DNA of 64,000 nt, from assembly GCF_015910445.1 (NCBI RefSeq), contig NZ_CP048882.1, forward strand, positions 6,197,501 through 6,261,500. Direction: 5' to 3'. Source of the stretch: Streptomyces bathyalis (GTDB lineage Bacteria > Actinomycetota > Actinomycetes > Streptomycetales > Streptomycetaceae). Made by a program: the position numbers and the translations under genes. Of this stretch, positions 54,769 through 62,432 are shown one piece after another. Below the pieces are notes generated by a model. It saw nothing but the letters and a program-made list of their open reading frames with translations, did no database searches and was not told the origin of the DNA. Numbering within the stretch: position 1 is the first letter of the stretch; each line of letters begins with the position of its first letter.

Positions 54769-55710
54769 GTGACGGCCGTCGGATCCCGTCCTGCGGGGGT
54801 GCTCGAGACCAGCACCGTGGACCGGTCGTTCTCTGCCCGGCTCAAGGCGTACGTCGCGCTGACCAAGCCCCGCATCATCGAACTGCTGCTCATCACCACG
54901 ATTCCGGTGATGTTCCTCGCCGCCCAGGGTGTGCCGGACCTCTTGCTCGTGCTGACCACGTGCGTCGGCGGCTACCTGTCCGCCGGCGGCGCCAACGCGC
55001 TGAACATGTACGTCGACCGTGACATCGACGCGCTGATGCACCGCACCGAGAACCGCCCCCTCGTGACGGGCGTCCTCACTCCGCGCGAGGGCCTCGTCTT
55101 CGGGCTGAGCCTGGCGGTCGTCTCCACGCTGTGGTTCGGACTGCTCGTCAACTGGCTCTCGGCGGCGCTCTCCCTGGGCGCGCTGCTCTTCTACGTGCTC
55201 CTCTACACGATGGTGCTCAAGCGGCGCACCTCACAGAACATCGTGTGGGGCGGCATCGCGGGCTGCATGCCGGTCCTGATCGGCTGGTCCTCGGTGACGA
55301 ACGAGGTCAGCTGGGCAGCCGTCATCCTCTTCCTCGTCATGTTCTTCTGGACGCCACCGCACTACTGGCCGCTGTCGATGAAGGTGCGCGAGGACTACGC
55401 GCGCGTCGGCGTGCCGATGCTCCCGGTCGTCGCGACGAACAGAGTGGTCGCCCGCCAGATCGTGCTCTACAGCTGGGTGATGGTCGCGGTCTCGCTGCTG
55501 CTGTGGCCGCTGGGTTACGTCGGCTGGTTCTACACCGGAGTCGCCCTGGTCTCCGGCGGCTGGTGGCTCTGGGAGGCGCACGCGCTGCTGGCGCGCGCCA
55601 AGTCCGGGGCGACGGGCGCGAAGCTGAAGGAGATGCGCCTCTTCCACTGGTCGATCACATATGTCTCGCTGCTCTTCGTAGCGGTCGCGATCGATCCGTT
55701 CCTTCGCTGA
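54769..55710 (+). CDS. ctaB: Protoheme IX farnesyltransferase (heme O synthase)
   Basis: This 313-residue membrane prenyltransferase converts heme B to heme O for cytochrome oxidase. The UbiA-type motif is ANALNMYVDRDIDALMHRT (first Asp-rich site) and the second is YARVGVPMLPVV. About nine transmembrane helices are visible. The GTG at 54769 (VTAVGSRPAGVL) is favoured by family starts with AGGGG upstream; the GTG at 54763 is two codons earlier. It works with CtaA, encoded 2 kb away on the opposite strand. Confidence 0.96.
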   Translation: MTAVGSRPAGVLETSTVDRSFSARLKAYVALTKPRIIELLLITTIPVMFLAAQGVPDLLLVLTTCVGGYLSAGGANALNMYVDRDIDALMHRTENRPLVTGVLTPREGLVFGLSLAVVSTLWFGLLVNWLSAALSLGALLFYVLLYTMVLKRRTSQNIVWGGIAGCMPVLIGWSSVTNEVSWAAVILFLVMFFWTPPHYWPLSMKVREDYARVGVPMLPVVATNRVVARQIVLYSWVMVAVSLLLWPLGYVGWFYTGVALVSGGWWLWEAHALLARAKSGATGAKLKEMRLFHWSITYVSLLFVAVAIDPFLR

Positions 55711-55816
55711 TTCCCGCGCGTCCTGCGCTGATTCCCGCTCCGGCTCCCTTGCCGTGGGAGCGGCATGCACGGGGATCTCCTGCGACCGGCCCGGGGGCCG
55801 GGGACCTTGTACATGC

Positions 55817-55855
55817 GTGAGGGCCCGGACCAGTGACGGTGGTCCGGGCCCTCAC
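55817..55855. terminator. Bidirectional terminator after ctaB
   Basis: A perfect 15-bp stem (55817-55831 with 55841-55855) with a 9-nt loop lies between ctaB and the convergent small gene. Confidence 0.85.
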
Positions 55856-55889
55856 CGTTCCCCGGCAGGAACGTGTGTGGTGCGCCCCG

Positions 55890-56216
55890 TCAGGCGCGGG
55901 CGGTGCTGCCGGAGGGGCCTCCGAGCTGGATGCCCGCCATGCGGCTCCACTCGTAGGGGCCCGTCTTCACCTTGTCGGCCATCTCACCGGCGAAGGACTC
56001 GTTCACGGTGATGCCCGCCTGCTCCGTGGCCTTCCGAGCGGTCTCCATCGACGGCGTCATCAGATCGCCCCAGGTCCCGTCGGCGCCGACGAGCGAGATC
56101 CGGGCACCCGCCTGTCCCACGTAGGCGATCTGCCCTTCAGCGCTGCCGCCGTGCCGCTGCGCGAACGCGGTGATCTCCTTGGCGAGCCTGGCCGCCCGCT
56201 TGCTGCTGTCTGCCAT
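55890..56216 (-). CDS. Conserved hypothetical small protein
   Basis: This 108-residue protein of unknown function seems widespread in streptomycetes. It is soluble and mixed alpha/beta: RAARLAKEITAFAQRHGG (helix), IAYVGQAGARISLVGADGTWGDLMTP (strands), METARKATEQAGITVNE (helix), ending YEWSRMAGIQLGGPS. No catalytic motif, signal peptide or membrane segment is seen. A -10-like TAGCAT ends 6 bases before the ATG, so the message may be leaderless. Confidence 0.8.
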   Translation of the reverse strand: MADSSKRAARLAKEITAFAQRHGGSAEGQIAYVGQAGARISLVGADGTWGDLMTPSMETARKATEQAGITVNESFAGEMADKVKTGPYEWSRMAGIQLGGPSGSTARA

Positions 56217-56322
56217 ACCCCGATGCTACCGGCGGGTAGTCGGTCGCGACCACAGCGTCTGCGGGTGCGAGACCCATGCCACACGGGTCGCGCCGTGATC
56301 CCGGACACCAGCGGCGCCTGCG

Positions 56323-56345
56323 TTGTCAGTGGCGGCGCCTAGGGT
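56323..56345 (+). promoter_or_regulatory. PafBC-type DNA-damage promoter, exact consensus
   Basis: TTGTCAGTG, 8 bases, then TAGGGT is an exact match to the actinobacterial RecA-independent damage motif TTGTCRGTG-N8-TANNNT. The -10 ends 6 bases before ATG 56352, predicting a leaderless, damage-inducible transcript. Confidence 0.75.
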
Positions 56346-56351
56346 CACCGC

Positions 56352-56702
56352 ATGATCAATGGTGGGCACGTCATCATCTACAGCCGCGACGCCGAGGCCG
56401 ACCGCGCCTTCTTCCGCGACGTCCTGGAATACCGGCACGTGGACGCCGGGGGCGGCTGGCTGATCTTCAAGCTGCCTCCCGCGGAGATCGCCGTACATCC
56501 CGCCGACGGCCCCGGTGCGCACGAGTTCTACTTCATGTGCGACGACGTCGACGCGACCGTGGCCGAACTCACGGCCAAGGGCGTCGAGTTCACACAGCCG
56601 GTCACCGACGCCGGCTGGGGGCGCCTCACGAGGTTCCGGCTGCCGGGAGGAGGCGAGGTGGGGATGTACGAGCCGAGGCACGAGCGGCCCACGGAGCTCT
56701 GA
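56352..56702 (+). CDS. VOC-family (glyoxalase/bleomycin-resistance-like) protein
   Basis: This 116-residue single vicinal-oxygen-chelate domain shows the beta-alpha-beta-beta-beta repeats: GGHVIIYSRDAEADRAFFRDVL, WLIFKLPPAEIAVHP, HEFYFMCDDVDATVAELTAKG and the last strand RLPGGGEVGMYEPRH. A metal-binding Glu is likely in the final strand (MYEP). VOC proteins include glyoxalase I, dioxygenases and antibiotic-binding resistance proteins; specificity is unknown. Its promoter is an exact DNA-damage motif, so it may help detoxify or sequester a genotoxic compound. That is inference. Confidence 0.9.
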   Translation: MINGGHVIIYSRDAEADRAFFRDVLEYRHVDAGGGWLIFKLPPAEIAVHPADGPGAHEFYFMCDDVDATVAELTAKGVEFTQPVTDAGWGRLTRFRLPGGGEVGMYEPRHERPTEL

Positions 56703-56804
56703 GGCTCCTGGCTGCCGTCCGCCGGACACTGGCCGATCGCCGTGCTGTGGCCCAGGGCCGGCCTGGGGCCTCGCCCTGCCTCGGACCTGGGACCCGCATG
56801 GGGA

Positions 56805-56847
56805 CCGAGGCCCCGCTTCGGACCGGGACTCGGTCAGCGGGGCTCGG
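56805..56847. terminator. Terminator between the VOC gene and ctaA
   Basis: CCGAG-CCCCGCT (56805-56817, one bulged G) pairs with AGCGGGGCTCGG (56836-56847), a 12-bp stem overlapping the end of ctaA. An alternative 9-bp stem GGGGCCTCG/CGAGGCCCC lies at 56765-56814. Confidence 0.5.
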
Positions 56848-57934
56848 TAACGGTGGCGGTCCGGTCCGGCTCGTCGTCCGCCGCGGCAGGGCCGGGAATC
56901 CGGGCCACCGCGGCGCGGGTCGGGGCCTCGATTGACCGGTTCTCGGTGCCGTCGGTCGCCCGCGCGACGTCGGTGACGCCCGGGGGCAGTCCGCGCTCGC
57001 GCAGCGACAGCAGCAGCCGCAACGCCGCGATCCACACCAGCGCCGCACCCAACAGGTGCAGCCCCACCAGCACTTCGGGCAGGTCCGTGAAGTACTGCAC
57101 GTAGCCGATGACCCCCTGCGCGAGCAGGACGGTCAGAAACTCACGCGTGCGTCGCCGCGGGCCCGACGGGGCGTCGAACGCGCGCAGCAGGAGCCACACC
57201 GCCAGCGTCAGTGCGACCACGATCCAAGCCAGCGCGGCGTGCACCTGTGTGGCCGTCTCCGGATCGACGGGCATGCGAGGCACCTTGCTGCTGTCGCCCG
57301 CGTGCGGCCCCGAGCCCGTGACGACGGTGCCGGCCGCCACCAGCAGGGCCGCCGTGACGGTCAGCGCCCGCACCAGCTTCCTCACAGTGATGCCCGCGAG
57401 CGGCCGCGGATCCGTGTCACCTTCACCGGCGCGCAGCCAGGTCAGGGTGGCGACGGTGAGGAGCCCGGTGGCCAGAAGGAAGTGCCCAGCAACCGTGTAC
57501 GGATTGAGCCCCGTCAGCACGGTGACGCCGCCGATGACGGCGTTGCCCATCACGAGCCAGAACTGCGACCAGGCCAGGCGGCTGAGGCCGCGGCGGCGCG
57601 GCTTCGCGGCGCGCGTCGCGACGATGGCCCAGCCGACGGCGGCGCTCAGCACGTACGTCAGCATGCGGTTGCCGAACTCGATCGCCCCGTGCACGCCCAT
57701 CTCGGCCGTGGCGTACAGGCTGTCGCTGCTGCACTTGGGCCAGGTGTCGCAGCCCAGTCCGGAGCTGGTCAGCCGCACGGCGCCGCCGGTCACGATGATG
57801 ACGACGCTCATCACGAGCGCCGAGAGAGCGGCGCGCCTGACCGTGGCAGGTGCGGGCGTCCAGCGCTTGGAGATGTACGCGATCGGGTTGCGTACGAGTT
57901 CGAACAGGTTCGGCACGAGATGCACGGCAGACAT
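56834..57934 (-). CDS. ctaA: Heme A synthase (COX15/CtaA)
   Basis: This 366-residue membrane protein oxidises heme O to heme A. About eight transmembrane helices are visible, with conserved His residues in HGAIEFGNRMLTYVL, AGHFLLATGLL, QVHAALAWIVVAL and LHLLGAALVW. The extracellular cysteine pair GLGCDTWPKC is present as in Gram-positive CtaA. The C-terminus has a roughly 50-residue hydrophilic tail. ATG 57934. It pairs functionally with ctaB. Confidence 0.95.
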   Translation of the reverse strand: MSAVHLVPNLFELVRNPIAYISKRWTPAPATVRRAALSALVMSVVIIVTGGAVRLTSSGLGCDTWPKCSSDSLYATAEMGVHGAIEFGNRMLTYVLSAAVGWAIVATRAAKPRRRGLSRLAWSQFWLVMGNAVIGGVTVLTGLNPYTVAGHFLLATGLLTVATLTWLRAGEGDTDPRPLAGITVRKLVRALTVTAALLVAAGTVVTGSGPHAGDSSKVPRMPVDPETATQVHAALAWIVVALTLAVWLLLRAFDAPSGPRRRTREFLTVLLAQGVIGYVQYFTDLPEVLVGLHLLGAALVWIAALRLLLSLRERGLPPGVTDVARATDGTENRSIEAPTRAAVARIPGPAAADDEPDRTATVTEPR

Positions 57935-58021
57935 CGTACGGGCGAGCTTGTGCGCGCATTCACGAGGGGGTCCTGAGGCTTCAGAACGGGCCTCAGGCGG
58001 GGCGATGCCCGGTCGGCGCGC

Positions 58022-58789
58022 TCACTCCCACTTGAAGAAGCGTGCCGCGGCGCCCGTCCCCACCACGGCCCAGACGGCCAGCACGCCCAGGTTCTCCCAG
58101 GGAACGCCGGCCCCGTGCTGGAGCACGTCACGCAGCCCGTCCGACAGCGCGGAGATCGGCAGCAGCCCGAGCACGCCCTGCGCGGCCTCCGGGAACCGAT
58201 CCAGCGGCACGATGACGCCGCCGCCCACGAGCAGCAGGACGAAGACCAGATTCGCCGCCGCGAGGGTGGCCTCGGCGCGCACGGTCCCCGCGAGCAGCAG
58301 TCCGAGACCGGAGAACGCGGCAGTCCCCAGGATCAGCAGCAGTGCCACCGCCGGCAGGCTCCCGTGCGGCGACCAGCCCAGCCCCAGCGCGGCGGCTGTC
58401 AGCAGCAGCACCTGCAGCACCTCGACGACCAGCACCGAGCCGGTCTTCGCCGCCATCAGTCCCCACCGGGGCAGCGGCGAGACCCCGAGCCGTTTGAGCA
58501 CCCCGTAGCGGCGTTCGAACCCGGTGGCGATGGCCTGCCCGGTGAAGGCGGTCGACAGCACGGCCAGCGCCAGGATGCCGGGGGTGAGGAAGTCGATGCG
58601 GGCGCCGCCGCCCAGCTCGATGATGTCGGCCGAGCTGAAGACCACGAGCAGCAGCGACGGGATCACGATGGTGAGCAGCAGCTGTTCGCCGTTGCGCAGC
58701 AGCATCCGGGTCTCGAGGGCGGTCTGGGCGCCGATCATGCGCCACAGAGGTGCCGCCGCGGGCGCGGGGGTGAAGGTGCCGGCGCTCAC
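58022..58789 (-). CDS. ABC-2 type transporter permease
   Basis: This 255-residue membrane component of an ABC exporter has six hydrophobic segments with the ABC-2 signature region GQAIATGFERRYGVLKRLGVSPLPRWGLMAAK between helices and PISALSDGLRDVL near the end. The GTG start overlaps the ATPase stop as GTGA. The substrate is unknown; its place beside ctaA and suf may hint at a link to respiration or metals. Confidence 0.93.
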   Translation of the reverse strand: MSAGTFTPAPAAAPLWRMIGAQTALETRMLLRNGEQLLLTIVIPSLLLVVFSSADIIELGGGARIDFLTPGILALAVLSTAFTGQAIATGFERRYGVLKRLGVSPLPRWGLMAAKTGSVLVVEVLQVLLLTAAALGLGWSPHGSLPAVALLLILGTAAFSGLGLLLAGTVRAEATLAAANLVFVLLLVGGGVIVPLDRFPEAAQGVLGLLPISALSDGLRDVLQHGAGVPWENLGVLAVWAVVGTGAAARFFKWE

Positions 58790-59712
58790 GAACGAAGCTC
58801 CTTGCCTGTGAGTTCGAGGAAGACGTCCTCGAGGGTGCGGCGCTCGACCGAGATGCGGTCGGGCATGACGCCGTGCTGCGCGCACCAAGAGGTAACCGTG
58901 GCCAGCAGCTGCGGGTCGACGGTGCCGGTGACGCGGTAGCCGCCGGGGACGAGTTCGGCGGCGGCGGAGTTGTCGGGGAGTGCCTTGAGCAGCGAGGCCA
59001 GATCGAGGCCGGGGCGTCCCGTGAAGCGCAGGGAGTTCTCGGCGCCCCCGCGGCACAGCTCGTCGGGTGAGCCCTGGGCGACGATCCGGCCGCCGTCGAT
59101 GATGACGACGTCGTCGGCGAGCTCCTCGGCCTCGTCCATGTGGTGCGTCGTGAGCACGACGGTGACGCCGTCGTTGCGCAGCGACCGCACCAGGTCCCAT
59201 GTGGCGCGGCGCGCCTGCGGGTCGAGTCCGGCGGTCGGCTCGTCGAGGAAGACCAGTTCGGGGCGTCCCACGACGGCCATGGCCAGCGAGAGCCGCTGCT
59301 GCTGACCGCCCGAGAGGCGCCGGTAGGGCGTGCGGCCGCAGCTGTCGAGGCCGAGGGTGTCCACGAGTGCGTCGGTGTTGAGCGGGTTGGCGTAGAGGCC
59401 GGCCATGTGGGCCAGCATCTCCTCGGCACGCGCGCCCGAGTACACGCCGCCGCTCTGCAGCATCACGCCGATGCGGGGACGCAGCCGCGACGCCTGGGCG
59501 ACCGGGTCGAGCCCGAGGACACGGACTGTGCCGCCGTCCGGTCTGAGGTAGCCCTCACACGTCTCGACGGTGGTGGTCTTCCCCGCGCCGTTGGGCCCGA
59601 GGAGTGCCGTGACCGTGCCGTACGGGACGGACAGGCCGAGACCGTCGACCGCCGTCTTGCTGCCGTACCGCTTCACCAGGCCCACGACCTCGAGGGCCCT
59701 ACCGCTTCCCAT
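58786..59712 (-). CDS. ABC transporter ATP-binding protein
   Basis: This is a 308-residue ATPase of the DrrA/CcmA-like exporter type. Walker A GPNGAGKTT, signature RRLSGGQQQRLSLA, Walker B LVFLDEPTAGLDP and the H-loop TTHHMDEAEEL are intact. The C-terminal 80 residues form the usual extra domain. The ATG at 59712 lies 7 bases after a -10-like TAGACT, indicating a possible leaderless start; a TTG at 59736 would add 8 residues. It is divergent from sufR across 188 bases holding an operator-like palindrome. Confidence 0.93.
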   Translation of the reverse strand: MGSGRALEVVGLVKRYGSKTAVDGLGLSVPYGTVTALLGPNGAGKTTTVETCEGYLRPDGGTVRVLGLDPVAQASRLRPRIGVMLQSGGVYSGARAEEMLAHMAGLYANPLNTDALVDTLGLDSCGRTPYRRLSGGQQQRLSLAMAVVGRPELVFLDEPTAGLDPQARRATWDLVRSLRNDGVTVVLTTHHMDEAEELADDVVIIDGGRIVAQGSPDELCRGGAENSLRFTGRPGLDLASLLKALPDNSAAAELVPGGYRVTGTVDPQLLATVTSWCAQHGVMPDRISVERRTLEDVFLELTGKELRS

Positions 59713-59804
59713 ATGGGGGAGTCTAGGGATTCCCAAGTGCCTTCCGTGGCCGGGGGTTGAGATGCATTACAGACACCGGGCGGGGCGGGCGGAGCCCCGG
59801 CCGC

Positions 59805-59834
59805 ACGTGACAAGTAAGGGTCCCCTTACGTGAC
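59805..59834. promoter_or_regulatory. Operator-like palindrome with flanking direct repeats before sufR
   Basis: GTAAGGG-TC-CCCTTAC (59814-59829) is a 7-bp inverted repeat, flanked by two copies of ACGTGAC (59805-59811 and 59828-59834). It lies between the divergent ABC and sufR promoters. A binding site for SufR or another regulator is likely; which one is not known. Confidence 0.5.
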
Positions 59835-59864
59835 GCAGGCCATCCAGCCAGGTCAGGACGCGGC

Positions 59865-59900
59865 TTGCCGTCTCGCGAAGAATTACGCAACAATGACGTT
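59865..59900 (+). promoter_or_regulatory. Putative leaderless promoter of sufR
   Basis: TTGCCG (59865-59870), an 18-base spacer and AACAAT (59889-59894) place transcription initiation at GTG 59901. The overlapping imperfect repeat CGCAAC...GTTGTG (59886-59903) could be an autoregulatory site. Confidence 0.4.
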
Positions 59901-60905
59901 GTGAAAAAGACGGCTGAGGGACACGAGACGCGATCGGCGGCCGGAGCGGCCGCCGACGGCCCGTTCGTGTCCGGTCCGGCCGGCCAGTCCGGAGCCCCCG
60001 GAGGCCATGACGAGCAGCACGGTACGCGTAACAGGGTGGCCCGATCGATCCTCGACCACGGGCCGTCCACCGCCGCCGAGCTGGCGCTGCGCCTGGAACT
60101 CACCCAGGCGGCCGTCCGCCGCCACCTCGACTCGCTCGTGGGAGAAGGAGTCGTCGAACCGCGCGAGAAGCGGGTCTACGGCTCGCGAGGCAGGGGCCGG
60201 CCCGCCAAGGTCTTCGCGCTCACCGACTGCGGCCGGGACGCCTTCGAACAGGACTACGACAATCTGGCCGCTGACGCCCTGCGCTGGATAGCGCAGAGTG
60301 CCGGCGGCGGAGAGCGTGGCGACGCCGCTGTGGCGGACTTCGCGCGGGCCCGCGTGGCCGCACAGGCCGAGCAGTACAGACGCGAACTGGAGCGGGTGCC
60401 GCCCGAGGAGCGCACACGGGCGCTGGCCGAGGCACTGACCAAGGACGGGTACGCTGCCACTGCGCGCAGTGCGCCCGCCTCCGCCGGGGGTACGGCCGCC
60501 GGCGAGCAGCTCTGCCAGCACCACTGCCCGGTGGCGCACACCGCGGAGCAGTTCCCGCAGCTGTGCGAGGCGGAGACGGAGGTCTTCTCCCGCCTGCTCG
60601 GCACGCACGTCCAGCGGCTGGCGACGATCGCCCACGGCGACGGGGTGTGCACGACCTTCGTCCCGCAGAGCCATCCCCTCCCTCCGGCGGGGAGACCCGG
60701 TGGGTCTTCCGCCGGTGGACACCGAGGCGGATCCCCGTCGCAGCCCAGGAACGTCACAGAGACCCGCAGCACGACCACCGGCAGCCCCGCCGGTGAGACC
60801 CCGAGCAAGACGAGCAAGAACGCAAGCAAGACCGACAACAGCAGGACCAAGGCGAGCAACGCCACCACCGCACCTGCGAACACCGCCGGGAGGAACCCCG
60901 CATGA
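59901..60905 (+). CDS. sufR: Fe-S cluster-sensing transcription repressor SufR, with long tail
   Basis: This 334-residue regulator of the suf operon has an N-terminal winged helix (NRVARSILDHGPSTAAELAL, AAVRRHLDSLVGEGVV, YGSRGRGRPAKVFALT) that binds DNA. Four cysteines C205, C209, C222 and C250 (CQHHCPV and the later two) can hold the [4Fe-4S] cluster that controls repression. After residue 255 comes an unusual 80-residue low-complexity tail rich in Ser, Thr, Asn, Lys and Pro, not expected in SufR. The GTG 59901 start fits a leaderless promoter. The stop overlaps sufB (ATGA). Confidence 0.92.
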   Translation: MKKTAEGHETRSAAGAAADGPFVSGPAGQSGAPGGHDEQHGTRNRVARSILDHGPSTAAELALRLELTQAAVRRHLDSLVGEGVVEPREKRVYGSRGRGRPAKVFALTDCGRDAFEQDYDNLAADALRWIAQSAGGGERGDAAVADFARARVAAQAEQYRRELERVPPEERTRALAEALTKDGYAATARSAPASAGGTAAGEQLCQHHCPVAHTAEQFPQLCEAETEVFSRLLGTHVQRLATIAHGDGVCTTFVPQSHPLPPAGRPGGSSAGGHRGGSPSQPRNVTETRSTTTGSPAGETPSKTSKNASKTDNSRTKASNATTAPANTAGRNPA

Positions 60906-62323
60906 CCTCTCCTACGGAGACTGCTCACCCGGAGCTTGAGGGACTGGGCAAGTACGAGTACGGCTGGGCCGACTCCGACACGGCCGGTGCCACCGCGAAG
61001 CGTGGCCTCTCCGACGAGGTCGTCCGCGACATCTCGGACAAGAAGAACGAGCCGGAGTGGATGCTCAAGCTCCGCCTCAAGGGGCACAGGCTCTTCGAGA
61101 AGAAGCCCATGCCGAACTGGGGCTCGGACCTGTCGGGCATCGACTTCGACAACATCAAGTACTTCGTGCGTTCCACGGAGAAGCAGGCCCAGACCTGGGA
61201 CGACCTGCCCGAGGACATCAAGAACACCTACGACAAGCTCGGCATCCCCGAGGCGGAGAAGCAGCGCCTCGTCGCCGGTGTCGCGGCGCAGTACGAGTCC
61301 GAGGTCGTCTACCACCAGATCCGTGAGGACCTGGAGCAGCAGGGCGTCCTCTTCCTGGACACCGACACGGCGCTGCGCGAGCACCCGGAGATCTTCCAGG
61401 AGCACTTCGGCACCGTCATCCCGCCCGGTGACAACAAGTTCGCCGCGCTCAACACCGCCGTGTGGTCGGGCGGTTCGTTCATCTACGTGCCGCCGGGCGT
61501 GCACGTCGACATCCCGCTCCAGGCCTACTTCCGCATCAACACCGAGAACATGGGCCAGTTCGAGCGGACGCTGATCATCGTCGACGAGAACGCCTACGTG
61601 CACTACGTCGAGGGCTGCACGGCTCCGATCTACAACTCGGACTCGCTGCACTCCGCCGTCGTCGAGATCATCGTCAAGAAGGGCGGCCGCTGCCGCTACA
61701 CGACGATCCAGAACTGGTCGAACAACGTCTACAACCTGGTCACCAAGCGTGCGGTGGCCTACGAGGGCGCGACCATGGAGTGGGTCGACGGCAACCTCGG
61801 CTCGAAGGTCACCATGAAGTACCCGGCCGTCTACCTGATGGGTGAACACGCCAAGGGCGAGACGCTCTCGGTCGCCTTCGCGGGTGAGGGCCAGCACCAG
61901 GACGCCGGCGCGAAGATGGTCCACATGGCGCCGCGCACGTCCTCCAACATCGTCTCCAAGTCGGTGGCCCGCAGCGGTGGCCGTACGTCCTACCGCGGTC
62001 TGATCGAGATCGCCGAGGGCGCCGAGGGGTCGAAGTCCAACGTGCTGTGCGACGCGCTGCTCGTGGACACGATCTCCCGGTCGGACACCTATCCGTACGT
62101 CGACGTCCGCGAGGACGACGTGACGATGGGCCACGAGGCCACCGTCTCCAAGGTCAGCGACGACCAGCTCTTCTACCTGATGAGCCGTGGTCTGTCCGAG
62201 GACGAGGCGATGGCGATGATCGTCCGCGGCTTCGTCGAGCCCATCGCGAAGGAGCTCCCGATGGAGTACGCGCTGGAGCTCAACAGGCTCATCGAGCTGC
62301 AGATGGAGGGCGCGGTCGGCTGA
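60902..62323 (+). CDS. sufB: Fe-S cluster assembly protein SufB
   Basis: This 473-residue scaffold subunit of the SufBCD complex assembles Fe-S clusters. Family motifs are AALNTAVWSGGSFIYVPPG, QFERTLIIVDENAYVHYVEGC, TIQNWSNNVYNLVTKRA and the C-terminal MSRGLSEDEAMAMIVRGF, with the conserved Cys of EGCTAP and another in SNVLCDALL. The ATG lies in the ATGA overlap with sufR. Next in the operon is sufD after 109 bases. Confidence 0.98.
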   Translation: MTSPTETAHPELEGLGKYEYGWADSDTAGATAKRGLSDEVVRDISDKKNEPEWMLKLRLKGHRLFEKKPMPNWGSDLSGIDFDNIKYFVRSTEKQAQTWDDLPEDIKNTYDKLGIPEAEKQRLVAGVAAQYESEVVYHQIREDLEQQGVLFLDTDTALREHPEIFQEHFGTVIPPGDNKFAALNTAVWSGGSFIYVPPGVHVDIPLQAYFRINTENMGQFERTLIIVDENAYVHYVEGCTAPIYNSDSLHSAVVEIIVKKGGRCRYTTIQNWSNNVYNLVTKRAVAYEGATMEWVDGNLGSKVTMKYPAVYLMGEHAKGETLSVAFAGEGQHQDAGAKMVHMAPRTSSNIVSKSVARSGGRTSYRGLIEIAEGAEGSKSNVLCDALLVDTISRSDTYPYVDVREDDVTMGHEATVSKVSDDQLFYLMSRGLSEDEAMAMIVRGFVEPIAKELPMEYALELNRLIELQMEGAVG

Positions 62324-62432
62324 CGCCGGCCCGCGTGCCTCGCGGCCCGCACCGCAAGCGACTTGACCCCAGGCAGCTTCCGCAGAGTCCCTTCGAGGCT
62401 TCCGATCCCAGAGAGTGAGCAACACGAGCGCC

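Noticed and set aside
59814..59829. Palindrome as a DtxR/DmdR iron box
   Set aside because: Half-sites TAAGG/CCTTA are similar but spacing and the TTAGGTTAGGCTAACCTAA consensus do not fit.
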